Of a DNA stretch of 64,000 nucleotides, positions 11,061 to 22,494 are shown in pieces (position 1 is the first letter of the stretch; every line of letters starts with the position of its first letter). Origin of the DNA: Mauremys mutica (Eukaryota > Chordata > Testudines > Geoemydidae); contig NC_059075.1 in the NCBI RefSeq assembly GCF_020497125.1, forward strand, positions 68,963,321 through 69,027,320, written 5' to 3'. A program made the position numbers and the translations under genes. The notes under the pieces are model-generated. The model made no database searches, was not told the DNA's origin, and saw nothing but the letters and a program-made list of their open reading frames with translations.

Positions 11061-13095
11061 CCCAACACTGCTTTTCTCCTTCACCTTTCATCTATCCAAA
11101 ACCTTATTTAAAACCTCACACTTCTACCATAAACACATAACACATTGTACACTTAACCTGTTCATGTATGTTAAACATGAACACCTGCCAATGTTGCTGA
11201 GGACATAATTAAGGTTTTCCATTTTTACTGCAAGAGAGATTACTGTGTTTTGTTGGTGGCTGAATAAAGTTTCTTGTGAAGATATGGAGTCCGTCATATT
11301 CAATTGAAAGGTTTTGCGCATATTAGGGTAAAGGTGCCCTATAATACAGATTTTCTTGCTGTTTAATTTACACTTAGGTATGTCATATTTAACCAACCCT
11401 GAGTCCTTCTAAATGAAGAATTGCTTATGGAATTATATTACACTATTAGGTGCAATGTGGGATTTTAAACCCTTGTAAAGCAGCTGCCAATCAGAGAAAA
11501 AGTACCATACTAGGTTGACCAGAAACCTATACCAGAATTGCATTTACTAAATTAAGTATACACGGCTACATAAGAATCAAGAACAGTCTGACAATCCAGA
11601 TTATATACATTACTACCCATTTTCCAGCATGTTACCTCTTCATCTCACAGAATGCATAGTGATCCTACTGGTAAACTTTTCTTTAACCAAGAGGAAATGA
11701 GATCATTAACCTTTCACCCTTGGAGATCTGAGTTCAAATCCTGGAACAGGTCTTGTCCTTAATGGATCTCGGACACAACAACACTATCAGTCTCAGTCAG
11801 AACAGGTTCAGGATAAGAACGGCAAAGGATAGTTTAGATCAGTACCTAATTATATTGAAAGACCTGGAGTGGGCTCAGAACTGGAACAGCAGGTGTTACA
11901 GGTTTGGACCAAAGCTTGATAGCAAAGCTGTTCATGAGAGAAGTCCACTGGAAACACATGTACTATATCTGCCACTAGCCAGTACAGTATTAATAGTCCC
12001 TCAGTTCGTGGGCATTCAGTTTGCCTACAAAGTTTAAAAAACCAACCTAACAAAAATACTTGCTGTGTCCAATAATAAATCTCAGTCATCAATGTGATAT
12101 ACTCAGCTTTATGGCTAAAAAATAGAACAAAAGCATCACTTATGTAACCAAAATTTCATAACACTCATAGAAAGAAACTGCTGTCATTCCAGAACTTCAA
12201 AATAATATTTTTACCACTATTTTTTTTTGAGTGAACACAGTAGCACAACAGCTTTCTGAATGCAGAACAGCTGCAGTGCATTCAAAAACTGCATGTACTT
12301 GAAGTAACGAATGGGATCAAACCCTGTCAGATCAACCGTATAATTTTATTTTTAAAGTTTGATTTCTCTGAGGTGTTAGACCAAATAACCAGCAGCTGTA
12401 GGATATGAAATGCATTCCACAGGGAGAGAGAAGCAGGCACTCTTCCTGTATCACAAAGTCCCCATTTTGTAGGAGAAATCTGACAGCCTATCCCACGCAT
12501 ATTCATAACATCCTCTGGATGTTATTCCTTCTCTCCTGAGGGACATTCCATAAAAACTGGAATACCAAACCTTGCAAGAAATACCATTTCACAGTTTAGT
12601 TCAGCTACACTCCAGTCACCAACCGAAATGCACTTGCAGGACTGGGGTGGGCTGGGAGGGAATGGGGAGGGAAGGGTGTTAATAAGCCCTAAGCAAACAT
12701 AATGTTCATGAAAGTCAAAGAACATTAGCCCCAGCCATGCAAGTTCACGCCATGGGCCCCATGTCTCAACTGTACATTCACAGATGCATGGCTAGAATCT
12801 GTCTGAGTCACTTGTGGGTTGCTATTAATAAAACAGGTATTAGAATTATAAGAAAGTGTTTAGTGTGTATTGAACGCTTTTGAATTGCTGCATGCATTAA
12901 TGTTACTTGTAATATCTGTATTCTATTCTGTAATGTAATATTTGAGCAGTTGTATTGTAAGCCTCTGCGGCTGTATGAATCTGTATTAATTAGTGTGAAG
13001 AGCTGCTCTTCTTCAGAAATTGTTAAAACAACTGGTGTGAGATCTAAAGCGCAATTGACCTGGGGTAAGTGACTGGTCCTTTGGGATTAGGAGTA
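11061..13095. other. No recognised feature
   Basis: About 2 kb of AT-rich sequence. Open frames of up to 94 codons occur on both strands (e.g. 11753-12037 plus), but none shows a recognisable domain or exon boundaries. A GGGAGGGAATGGGGAGGGAAGG purine-rich patch lies near 12650-12677. Confidence 0.5.
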
Positions 13096-13109
13096 ACCTG
13101 AATATTGCT

Positions 13110-13301
13110 AAAACAACAAAGAGTCCGGTAGCACCTTAAAGACTGACAGATTTATTTGGGCATAAGCTTTCGTGAGTAAAAAACCTCCCTTCTTCAGATG
13201 CACCATGAAAGCTTATACCCAAATAAATCTGTTAGTCTTTAAGGTGCCACCGGACTTCTTGTTGTTTTTGTGGATACAGACTAACACGGTTACCTCCTGA
13301 T
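13110..13301 (+). mobile_element. Foldback retro-insertion, copy 2, with 14-bp TSD
   Basis: A 192-bp insertion flanked by the perfect 14-mer ACCTGAATATTGCT (13096-13109 and 13302-13315). Arms 13110-13171 and 13207-13268 are inverted repeats of 62 bp without length change, with a 35-nt loop. A one-sided 33 nt follows (13269-13301), ending ACACGGTTACCTCCTGAT, the counterpart of the one-sided end of copy 1 read from the other strand. This is a different subfamily from copy 1 (arm sequence ATTTATTTGGG rather than ACGTTTTGCAGC) with the same architecture. Confidence 0.87.
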
Positions 13302-13451
13302 ACCTGAATATTGCTGTGATTCTTGCTGTAAGGGGCCATCTATCACAAAGACACACACACCTGGGAGGCAAGGAAGACCAGAATACCCCCAGGGGACTGT
13401 CTGTGACTCCATATGAAGGCTGTTAGAATGCACAAAGAGATTGCACTTAAA

Positions 13452-13748
13452 ATCATGGACTACAAGGGTCATCTAGTCTAACCCCCGCTCCCCCCCCCCC
13501 CCAAAATGCAGGATTTGTTGTCTCGAAACCATCCAAAGAAAGATGGCTATCCAGCCTCCTTTTTTGAAAACTTCCAATGAAGGAACTTCCACAACTTTCC
13601 TAGACAGTCTGTTCTATTGTCCTAGTATTCTTACAGTTAGGAAGTTTTTCCTGAGATTTAATCTAAATCTGCCAGGTTGTCGTTTGAACCCATTACCTTT
13701 TGTCCTGCCCTCTACGGCAAAAGAGAACAACTTTTCTCAATCTTGTTG
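13452..13748 (-). mobile_element. CR1 LINE 3' end, minus strand
   Basis: Read on the minus strand this is the C-terminal end of CR1 ORF2 plus a short 3' UTR. Landmarks on the plus strand are GGGTCATCTAGTCTAAC, the poly-C tract at about 13489-13502, and CAGTTAGGAAGTTTTTCC (the reverse complement of the coding block for RKNFL). It belongs to a different CR1 subfamily from the copies at 1-342 and 20477-21398 and matches the nested copy at 22441-23700. Confidence 0.85.
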
Positions 13749-14481
13749 GTGAAATCCAAATTTAGAACTCACAACCATTTTGGGGTTTGTGCCCTGGTTT
13801 TTAACAGTTTGCCCCGAGGCTGGCATTCATGCTCTTGCATCACCATTGGGAGATTCACAGCAAGTACCTATCCAGTGCAATTATCTCTTACCCAGCAGTT
13901 ATGGTGCAAAAACTGATAATGTAAAATTACAGAGTTCTTACTCAACCTATTTGCTCCCCTCAAATCTTCAAATCAGAACTGCTCACTTTACTGACACACA
14001 GGTCTGGTTTTGGGGCTGGGGGGTGAGAGAGAGCAAGCACAAGCGAGCAAGCATATGCAGGTGAGAGAAAGCAGGGCAGTTGCTCTGAGTGCCAACTTCC
14101 ATGGGGGTGCCGTACCACTATGCTACTAGATAAGGTTTTTTGGGGGTTTTGCTCTACTTTGACTGTCTGTCCAGACATTTTTACTCCATTCTGATTGGCT
14201 GACTGTGGGTTTTCTTGGTTTTGGAGGTAGGTGGAGAGCCCAAACACATTTTTTGCCCTGGCCGCAAACATGACTAGGGCTGCTCCTGCTGACACAATGA
14301 TGTTTCCTCCTGTTAGCCTTGCAGAACTAGCCCATATAGCTGTGGGAGAGTGAACTCTATTTGCGTCATGTATCAGCATAAGAGTTGTCAGCTAAGTTCT
14401 GATTGCAGAAGCTTTCTTCCTGGTAAGGGAAGCAGAAATATCATAGCTGCACTGGGGGATAGTTCTGGTGCTGAAAGTTAC
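13749..14481. other. No recognised feature
   Basis: About 730 bases with overlapping frames on both strands (13960-14379 minus, 139 codons; 13780-14064 plus, 94 codons). None resembles a known protein, and the overlap argues against real coding. No RNA gene seen. Confidence 0.45.
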
Positions 14482-14484
14482 TTA

Positions 14485-14719
14485 GGCTTTGTCTACACTA
14501 CACAGCTTTTAGCAACACAGCCAACTCAGTGTAGCCGCTGTTTGTCTGCTGTCCTGCCAACAAAAAACTTCCACCCCCAATGAGCAGGGTTAGCTTTGTC
14601 AGCAGGAGCTGTTCAACATTAGCACTTGTTGCAGCAAAACTTTTGTCTTTGGGGGACCATGGTTTAACAGCTCTGAAAGACAAAAGTTTTGTTATTCAAT
14701 TGCCAGTGTGGACATAGCC
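14485..14719. mobile_element. Harbinger-type MITE
   Basis: The ends are GGCTTTGTCTACACTACACAGC and CCAGTGTGGACATAGCC, a TIR pair of the PIF/Harbinger type. The flanking trinucleotides are TTA (14482-14484) and TGA (14720-14722); Harbinger duplicates TWA, so one base has changed or the right one belongs to the neighbour. It is homologous to 23074-23352 (shared GCTGTTTGTC, CTGCCAACAAAAAAC and GAAAGACAAAAGTTTTGT blocks). It abuts the larger Harbinger that follows without a spacer. Confidence 0.85.
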
Positions 14720-15124
14720 TGAGGGCATGGCTACACTTGCGAGTTAGAGTGCATTAAAGCAGCCCAGTGCCCTCTAACTCACGACGCGTCCACACTGGCA
14801 AGGCACGTAGAGTGCTCTGACTCCGCGGCTAGAGCGCTCCTAGTAATCCACCTTGGTGAGTGGAATAACGTTTGATGCGCCCCCGCTGGAGCGCAGCGGC
14901 ACCAGTGTGGATGCCCTGGTCTGTTAATGGGCTCTGATCGGCCTCCAGAAGTGTCCCACAATGCCTGTTCTAGCCACTCTGGTCATCAGTTTGAACTCTA
15001 CTGCCTTGCCATCAGGTGACCAATCGTCAGACCCGCCCTTTAAATTCTCTGGGAATTTTGAAAATCCCCTTCCTGTTTGCTCAGCCAGGCATGGAGTGCT
15101 CTCAGCGAATCTTTCCAGGTGACC

Positions 15125-16750
15125 ATGCCTCCACGTGCCAGGCAATCCCCAGTATGGAGCAATGACGAGGTGCTGGACCTCATCAGTGCTTGGGGGGAGG
15201 AAGCTGTTCAGTCCCAGTTGCGCTCCAGCCATAAGAATTACAATACCTTCAGGCAGATATCAAGGGACATGATGGAAAGGAGCCATGACTGGGATGCACT
15301 GCAGAGCAGGCTTAAAGTGAAGGAGCCGCGGAATGCCTACCGCAAAGCCCGTGAGGCAAACCACCTCTCCAGTGCTGCCCCCGCAATCCGACGTTTCTAC
15401 AAAGACCTAGACGCGATACTTGGGGATGACCCCACCTCCACTCTGAGTACCACCATGGACACTTCAGAGTCCAGTCCAACAAGGCAGGAGAAGGAGCAAA
15501 GAAGGAGTGAGGGTGCTGAGGCAGAGGAAGACACCCCGGAATCCCTAGATGCGTGCAGTCAGGAGCTGTTCTCAAGCCAGGAAGCAGGTAACCAGTCATA
15601 GCGGCCAGTGCTTGGGGAAGAACAAACACCAGAGGAGGTTCCAAGTAAGCAGCTTTTATTTTGGGAAGGAAGTTATTCAGTGCGGGCTCTTGGGGCAAGG
15701 AGGGTTAGGGCTACATGCATGCCTAGATGCAGAATAGGGCATCGATGTGCTCTCTCACATCGTGGTAACCGGCCTCAGTGATTTCTTCAAAGGTCTCAGT
15801 GAGAACTTGGGCAATGTGCTTGCGCAGGTTTCTTGGGAGAGCCACTGTGGTCCTTGTCCCAGTCAGGCTAACATGTCCATGCCACTGTGCCGTGACGGGC
15901 GGGCAGACCATTGCTGCACACAGGCAAGCTGCATATGGGCCAGAGCGGAAGCCGCATTGTAGTAGAAGACCCTTGCTTGCTTCTCAGGTCACCCTCAGCA
16001 GTGAGATCTTCCAGGACAAACTCCTGTGGAAAATGTGGGGACAGTGTTCAGTATAGGTCCCCCCTGCAGCTGTTGGTTCTCCCCAAGGCACAGAAACCCA
16101 GAGGGCAGTACAGCCATGAAACAATCAGTCCCCCTTGCCCCTGTTCTTACTCACTATTTTGGGACTCCCGTGGGTTATGTGCGCTTACTTTGGGATGGGC
16201 AAATTATGCTATTGTGTAGACTGTGCTTGCCCTCCTTAAGTATGGGGGAATCATTGCTCTGTCTGGTGTGAACAATGCTGCCTCTGTTAAGTGTTGCATT
16301 TTGCCTTTACAGGTGCAACCTTCAGATCTCAACCATCCATGTTATCGCCAGCTGAGAGACTGCAAAGAATCAGGAAGAAGCCACGTAGAAGCAAAGAAGA
16401 CATGCTGCATGAAGTGATGCAGCAGTCACTTAACGAGAATCTAAAAGTGCTGGAGTGGAGGGAGAGTGAAAGGAGGATCCACCAGCAGAATGAGGAGCGC
16501 TGGCACAAAAGCACGGTGCTCTGGCAGCAAGCACGGATCGTCTGATAAGCATCATGGAGCGCCAAGCAGACTCTATCCAGGCGCTCGTAGCCATGCAGGC
16601 AGAGCACTACCGTGGGCCCCCCCACGCAGCCCTTGTCCCAAAACTCTTTCCCTTGTGCCCCCATGTCACCTCCAACCCACTTTCCCCAACATCTGGGTTC
16701 TTACCACCACCATCTGCCTCCAACACCTGTAACTTCACCACCCAGCCCTG
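15125..16750 (+). pseudogene. Harbinger Myb/SANT-like DNA-binding gene, two exons, broken
   Basis: The partner protein of the Harbinger transposase, which in this family binds DNA and helps bring transposase to the TIRs. The ATG at 15125 opens a 158-codon frame. Residues 8-90 form a Myb/SANT-like trihelix (W11 in PVWSNDEVLDLISAW, W23, then YNTFRQISRDM and RNAYRKAREANH), followed by a Ser/Thr/Glu-rich linker. An in-frame TAG at 15599-15601 precedes a plausible continuation (RPVLGEEQTPEEVPS). A donor at 15645 (AA/GTAAGC) and an acceptor at 16311-16312 (TTTACAG) give an intron of 668 nt with compatible phase. Exon 2 encodes a charged helix (LQRIRKKPRRSKEDMLHEVM, then EWRESERRIHQQNEERW). It is broken by a frameshift near 16535-16545 and another near the C-run at 16616-16623, before a Pro-rich tail. 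Confidence 0.85.
15723..15911 (-). CDS. Small minus-strand frame inside the Myb gene intron, unknown
   Basis: A 62-codon open frame opposite the Harbinger Myb intron. Its second half (PRNLRKHIAQVLTETFEEI, then YHDVREHIDALFCI) could form amphipathic helices. I cannot assign it to a family. It could be a downstream exon of the convergent transposase transcript, an extra Harbinger ORF, or chance. Its position between two broken genes of the same element means it is not a host gene. Confidence 0.25.
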   Translation of the reverse strand: MVCPPVTAQWHGHVSLTGTRTTVALPRNLRKHIAQVLTETFEEITEAGYHDVREHIDALFCI

Positions 16751-16802
16751 AAAACTACGACCCTTACTCATGGCACTCAACCCCCATCACAATGCAGTAT
16801 AG

Positions 16803-17426
16803 CTATCCTGAAATGCAGCACTCATTGCACAGCACTCCAGACAGGAAGGCTGCCAGGTCCAGCTTCCCATACAGAGAGCACCCGCAGCTCTTTAAATGGC
16901 CAAAAGCACTCTCCACAGTCATTCTGCACCATCTCAGACTGTTGTTGAACCACTCCTTGCTGCTGTCAAGGCTCCCTGTGTAGGGTTTCATGAGCCACAG
17001 CATTAAAGGGTAAGCGGGGTCTCCAAGGATCACAATGGGCATTTCGACTTCTCCTATGGTGATTTTCTGATCTGGGAAAAAAGTCCCAGCTTTCAGCTTC
17101 CTGAACAGGCCAGTGTTCCGAAAGAGGCATACGTCATGCACCTTTCCGGGCCAGCCTGCATTAATGTCAATGAAACGCCCACAGTGATCCACAAGCGCCT
17201 GGAAAACCACAGAGAAATACCCCTTCCGATTAACGTACTCGGAGGCTAGATGGGCTGGTGCCAGAATTGGAATATGTGTCCCATCTATCACCCCTCCACA
17301 GTTAGGGAAACCCATTTGTGCAAAGCCAGCCACAATGTCATGCACGTTACCCAGAGTCACAGTTCTTCTGAGCAGGATGCAATTAATGGCCCTGCAAACT
17401 TGCATGAACACGATTCCAACGGTCAA
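16803..17426 (-). pseudogene. Harbinger DDE transposase, C-terminal two-thirds
   Basis: A 207-residue open stretch homologous to PIF/Harbinger transposases and their domesticated relative HARBI1, which cleave DNA with an RNase H-like DDE fold. Visible landmarks in order are GFPNCGGVIDGTHIPI (first catalytic Asp), GWPGKVHDVCLFR (second), ILGDPAYPLMLWLMKPY, and ESAFGHLK (catalytic Glu region). The start given is only where the frame opens: the N-terminal helix-turn-helix region is missing because the element is truncated. The C-terminus (LCNECCISG) is shorter and altered relative to the usual ACCVLHN-type ending. The core motifs are intact, so inactivity comes from truncation. Confidence 0.88.
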
Positions 17427-17778
17427 ATCTAATTAATAAAATTCCCAATTGGATGTATTTCAAAAACTATCTGTTTAAGATGTTAGATTTTCTTGAAATT
17501 TGCCTTCTATAGTAATTTATCTGGGAAGGCAAGTTCTTCTGTTTAACCAGGAATCCCAAATACATGACTTATTAATGTTAAAATGTGAGTTACAGAGACA
17601 GTCAAATATGGAGTCTGTCTTTCTGTTGTAGCTCATAAAACCAAAGGATCAAAATGTCATTTTGAAGATGCTTAGAGAGAAGAGCAGACATTTAGGAACG
17701 ATCTGCAGCATAGGATTGACTATGGGGAAGGAAAACATTAGTGTGTTATATCATTAGACAGTACCACTATTACAAGCC

Positions 17779-17905
17779 TAGGTCCCAATTCTGCACACAC
17801 ATAAATCACTTTACATACAAGTACAACCCCAATAATGAGCACAATAAGACTACCCATGTGTGTAAAGTTATTCAAGTATAAAGTAGTTGCAGGATCAGGA
17901 TCCTA
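17779..17905. repeat. Decayed palindromic repeat (TGCA...TGCAGGATCAGGA type)
   Basis: The left part reads GTCCCAATTCTGCACACAC...CACTTTACATACAAG and the right part CATGTGTGTAAAGTTATTCAAG...TTGCAGGATCAGGATCC, an imperfect hairpin. It matches the better preserved palindrome at 24007-24138. No coding capacity. It is probably an old MITE-like element; the transposase class is unknown. Confidence 0.5.
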
Positions 17906-18257
17906 ATTTGCTAATGAGATATATGAAATTTTAACTCTCATCTTAACATGTTTAGGGAACAGACAGAAATTTACTTCTGAGGAGGAAGGGGAAAAGCCAG
18001 GCTACTTTTGGGCCCAGCCTCCATCTCAAAATAAAGTTCCCTGGCGTATGATGTTCAATAACTTCCTAACAAGACAATGTAGTTCACTACATAGTTTTCT
18101 GTGCTTGCATTATATATTATGATGAGCTCTGTTTCTCAGCAAAGCACCAGGGTAGCAGAAAGGCCAATACAACTTGGAGCTGTATATCCAGAGGAATCAC
18201 AGAGCAGGAAGCAACTCTTGTCAATATAGTGTTAGTGGGCTGCATTTAACTCTGGAT

Positions 18258-18381
18258 TAAGGTGACCAGATGTCCCAGTTTTATAGGGACAGTCCCGATT
18301 TTTGGATCTTTTTCTTATATAGGCTCCTATTACCCCCAATCCCCTGTCCTGATTTTTTACACTTGTTGTCTGGTCACCCTA
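18258..18381. mobile_element. 124-bp hAT MITE with 8-bp TSD
   Basis: Ends TAAGGTGACCAGA and TCTGGTCACCCTA (TIR about 12 bp) with a perfect 8-bp duplication CTCTGGAT at 18250-18257 and 18382-18389. No coding capacity. A second copy in opposite orientation lies at 58178-58302, with nearly the same length and its own 8-bp duplication. Confidence 0.93.
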
Positions 18382-18389
18382 CTCTGGAT

Positions 18390-20476
18390 ACTTCAAAACC
18401 AAAAAATTGAGACAAATTGGAGAGAGTTCTGAAAGGAGCAAAGAATGCTCTGGGGACTAGAAGAGTGAACCAAAAAAGCTAAATATGAGTAACTTGGCTA
18501 AACAATGACTAGGAGAGGACATGATAACAGTCTATAAGTATTTTGAGGTTGTAAACGTCAATGAGGGGAAGGAATTGTTAAGACTGGTACCAATATTGCC
18601 AACTCTTGTGATTTTAGGAGTCACCAATATTTAGTATTTAACTTGAAGCCCCAGTTTTCATTAAAGGAAGAAAAAGACGGGGGAGGAGAGAGTAAGGCTC
18701 CAGCCCTTGTGGTTGCAGAGAAAAGTTGGAAAATGGGAACTCCTAAAGACTCAAAAACCAAAAGGCAAATCAAAAGAACCCCAAACTTTATTACTTTAAA
18801 AAAATCTAATTTTTAAGCCAGTCTCATGACTTTTGAATGCTTGGGGTTGGCAGTGCTGTGATACCATGAGGCATTACCAGAAGTAAAAGGATGAATTAAA
18901 ACCAAGTAAAATGTAGATGTATAAACAGAAAAAACTTCACAGCAGTGAGACCTATTAAACTATTGAATACTCTACCAGGAAAAGTTGTGGAAGCTTCATT
19001 GTTTGGATTATTTAATACTGTCCTGAAGAAAGCACTGGAAATTATATGGTAGGAAACAATCTTGCATTGTGCTCCACAATAGAATAATTGATCTAATAAA
19101 CCTTTTCACTCTCTTATGTCTGTGATTCCCCTTCCATACCCTCTATAAATTTCACAAATAAATCACTGGGAACAGGAGCACTTTGTAAGGCTACTCTAGC
19201 TATTTTATTATTCCTGAGATATTCCAAAATTAGATTTCTCATAAAATTTGGAAGAAATCGGAGAGGCACTGTACTTAGTATACAGATCATTAGAGGAGCA
19301 CCCATCATTTCAAGAAAGACCACTAGATCCACAGGAAGCAACCAACTGTAATTTTAATTTTAGTGATTGTTATTTTCAATATTGAGATGCAGAATGAAGA
19401 TCAGGTTTTAAAAACCCACAAGTATTTAATATCCTTAAGGAGAATACTTTATTAGGTGAGACTGAAATAGAGAAGGAGAGCATAAATTGCTCAAACTTCT
19501 GACTCACTTCAGTTTATTTTGTCACTTGATATTGTATGTCTGAAAACTCTCTCTTCGTCTGCAGTGTTCTGTGGGCTCTCAATTTGTTTTTGTCCTTTTT
19601 AAGGAACTAATAGAAATGAGGAGAAAAATGAGAGGCCTGTAAGTAAGACAAGGCCTCTGCCACACCTTGGCTCCACAGAGCACACAAATGAACTCTTAAC
19701 CTTTACAAATAATATTTTTAAAGAAATTCAAACAGCAGGGGCACACTAAGTTAGCAGGGTCCAGAGACAGCAGCCATCTTATTAGGTGTGATTTTTGAGA
19801 AGATATCCATGGAATTGTCCTGAACATAGGAGGAGAAACTTAAGTTGATGTTCCACCAAGATCTGTCTGTCACTCTACCTTTCTTGCTACTCTCTGAAAT
19901 CCCAAATTCCACCCAGAGCAAATTATAGAGAGGATCCACACAGGGGAATCTTAAAGTGACTAGGAAACCCAGAGTTAGGGCACCTCTGCACCAGCAGAGT
20001 GACACAAAGAAGCCACAAAGCAGCTGAGGATCTGGCCCTTACTGTCCCAGTTGAATGGAGTACAAAACAAACCGACTTTCAGATTATGAAAAGTCAATTA
20101 GAATGTTCAGCTCTTTCAATTTTGATAAACTGTTGGGTTATTAGAAACTCAAGTAAGGAATATTCTAGTTTTTAAAAAACTAATACAGAACTCTAGTGTC
20201 ACACATCTCACATGATGCTCACGTTTTCTAAATTTTTTTTAAAGAAGGACAGACCTATCCCATCACAGAAAAGGTGCTCAGCTTCCTCCATGGCACCATC
20301 CCCTCTTATCTCCTTCCATATTGCACAGAGGGCACTATATGGGTCTAGGATCTACACTGGGGGAGTATTCAGAGACTTTATAGGCTAGGTGCAGGCGTGG
20401 ACAGACTGCGGTGGGGAGTAACAACAGTCACTCTGATTCCATGGGGACTCCCTGGAAAAGAATGTACAACATTTGT
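18390..20476. other. No recognised repeat; one exon-like minus frame
   Basis: About 2 kb without transposon signatures. The minus frame at 19114-19341 (75 codons) has a hydrophobic start (LPVDLVVFLEMMGAPLMICI) and then a basic stretch (RFLPNFMRNLILEYLRNNK). It is preceded on the minus strand by AATTACAG, which could be a splice acceptor. I do not recognise the protein, and no donor or neighbouring exon is evident, so I leave it as an unassigned frame. Confidence 0.35.
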
Positions 20477-21206
20477 TGATTGGGCAACAAAATGGCAAAT
20501 GAAATTTAATGTGGATAAATGTAAAGTAATGCACATTGGGAAAAATAACCCCAACTATACATACAATATGATGGGGGCTAATTTAGCTACAAAGAGTCAG
20601 GAAAAAGATCTTGGAGTCATTGTAGATAGTTCTCTGAAGATGTCCACGCAGTGTGCAGAGGCGGTCAAAAAAGCAAACAGGATGTTAGGAATCATTAAAA
20701 AGGGGATAGAGAATAAGACTGAGAATATATTATTGCCCTTATATAAATCCATGGTACGCCCACATCTCGAATACTGTGTACAGATGTGGTCTCCTCACCT
20801 CAAAAAAGATATTCTAGCACTAGAAAAGGTTCAGAAAAGGGCAACTAAAATGATTAGGGGTTTGGAGAGGGTCCCATACGAGGAAAGATTAAAGAGGCTA
20901 GGACTCTTCAGCTTGGAAAAGAGAAGACTAAGGGGGGATATGATAGAGGTATATAAAATCATGAGTGATGTTGAGAAAGTGGATAAGGAAAAGTTATTTA
21001 CTTATTCCCATAATACAAGAACTAGGGGTCACCAAATGAAATTAATAGGCAGCAGGTTTAAAACAAATAAAAGGAAGTTCTTCACGCAGCGCACAGTCAA
21101 CTTGTGGAACTCCTTACCTGAGGAGGTTGTGAAGGCTAGGACTATAACAATGTTTAAAAGGGAACTGGATAAATTCATGGTGGCTAAGTCCATAAATGGC
21201 TACTAG
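20477..21206 (+). pseudogene. CR1 ORF2 (reverse transcriptase) C-terminal part
   Basis: About 243 codons of CR1 ORF2 beyond the catalytic YADD site. Conserved blocks are [105 protein letters not shown] and the C-terminal KSINGY. The apurinic endonuclease and the first reverse transcriptase motifs are missing because of 5' truncation, so no active enzyme results. The absence of any stop or frameshift marks a recent insertion. Confidence 0.9.
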
Positions 21207-21398
21207 CCAGGATGGGTAAGAATGGTGTCCCTAGCCTCTGTTCATCAGAGGATGGAGATGGATGGCAGGAGAGAGATCACTTGATCATTGCCTGTTAGGT
21301 TCACTCCCTCTGGGGCACCTGGCATTGGCCACTGTCGGTAGACAGATACTAGATGGACCTTTGGTCTGACCCGGTACGGCCGTTCTTATGTTCTTATG
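20477..21398 (+). mobile_element. CR1 LINE, young 5'-truncated copy
   Basis: The element begins inside ORF2 (TGATTGGGCAACAAAATGG) and runs through the ORF2 stop at 21204-21206 and a 3' UTR to a TTCTTATGTTCTTATG tail at 21383-21398. The ORF2 part is completely open. Over the shared last 340 bp it is nearly identical to the copy at 1-342. Upstream, 20397-20476 is host sequence that happens to stay in frame. Confidence 0.92.
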
Positions 21399-22440
21399 TT
21401 TAAACTGAAGGTGTTTTATCTTTTTCATGCAGCCCCCAGAAGGGCAGTGGCAGCTAGTGGGAGTTCTTGGTAGCACATTTCCAATGGGGAAACATACAGC
21501 CAGGGTTCTACAGAAACCAGTGGGGACCAGAGTTGAGATTTTCAAAGGACTAAAACTTAGCCACACAGCTACCACAGGGGTTTCTCTAGTCATCTTCTTG
21601 AAAACTTCAATCCAGAAGCCTGGCCTTTGGTGGAACCTTCAAAACCCAAGATCTTTGACAGAGGTCTCACACTTGTGCCATGACAGGGTCAGAGACTTAA
21701 ATTCCACCCCACACCTGTGACAGAGAGATGTGAGAGAAACTCCACAATGGGATCCTAGCATAGGTTCCCTTCCACAGTGCTCTCTGACTGGGAGAGGCTG
21801 ATCTGGAGCTCAGTTCATAAATGGCTTTGTATTAAAACGTTACAAATGAAAAAACTCTACATTGAAATTTTCCTTTTGTTCACTTCTAGCATTTCTGAGG
21901 TGGGAGTCACTTAAAGGTCCAGTGTTTGATTGTTGTTCATCTACAGAATAGATTGCTAAGTGATACTTGGCTTGTAATGATTATCTGTGAATGTATAACA
22001 AACTAAGTAAAAATAAATACATGACAGAGGCCTTTGAAAACTGCCAAGCAGGAATTAGATTTCAATAAAGTATCTTAGGTATGCAGACCTGTGCTGTGTT
22101 AAGCCCCTTGAGATACTGCACTTGAAAGTGCTGTCTCAGTGCCAAAATGAGAGAACTCTCCCCCAGTTCAGGAGATAAGGTCAGCAGGATCAGTAACTAG
22201 TCACTCTAGTGTAAGGCACCAGCATATATCCTGTGATGTGACTGGAAATTATTCCATGATGATAAATACAAAAATACAAGAAACAACAAATGAAACACAT
22301 TTATTACCAGTCCTTAATGCCTCCTGGGCCAACAACATGAAACCTCAAAACACTTGGCTCAGAAAAATTTGACGATGCAGGAAACTGGAGGGAAAAAAAC
22401 CCTCTCCCTACTACTCATAGACAGGGTCGAGCTGCATTAA
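21399..22440. other. No recognised feature
   Basis: About 1 kb between two CR1 copies. The overlapping frames at 21285-21593 (minus) and 21427-21720 (plus) include CR1 tail sequence or resemble nothing known. No RNA gene or repeat could be supported. Confidence 0.45.
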
Positions 22441-22494
22441 AATTCATAGACTCCGAATCATAGGGTTAGAAGGGATCGCAAGGGTCATCTAGTC

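Larger units (their letters stand above)
14723..17426. mobile_element. Harbinger transposon, autonomous type, right end missing
   Basis: The left TIR begins GGGCATGGCTACACTTGCGA. The body has the two-gene Harbinger layout: a Myb/SANT-like DNA-binding gene on plus (15125-16750) and a DDE transposase on minus (16803-17426), transcribed toward each other. The element stops abruptly inside the transposase at about 17426. The N-terminal half of that protein, the right subterminal region and the right TIR are gone, replaced by AT-rich sequence. It can neither transpose nor make a complete transposase. Confidence 0.9.
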
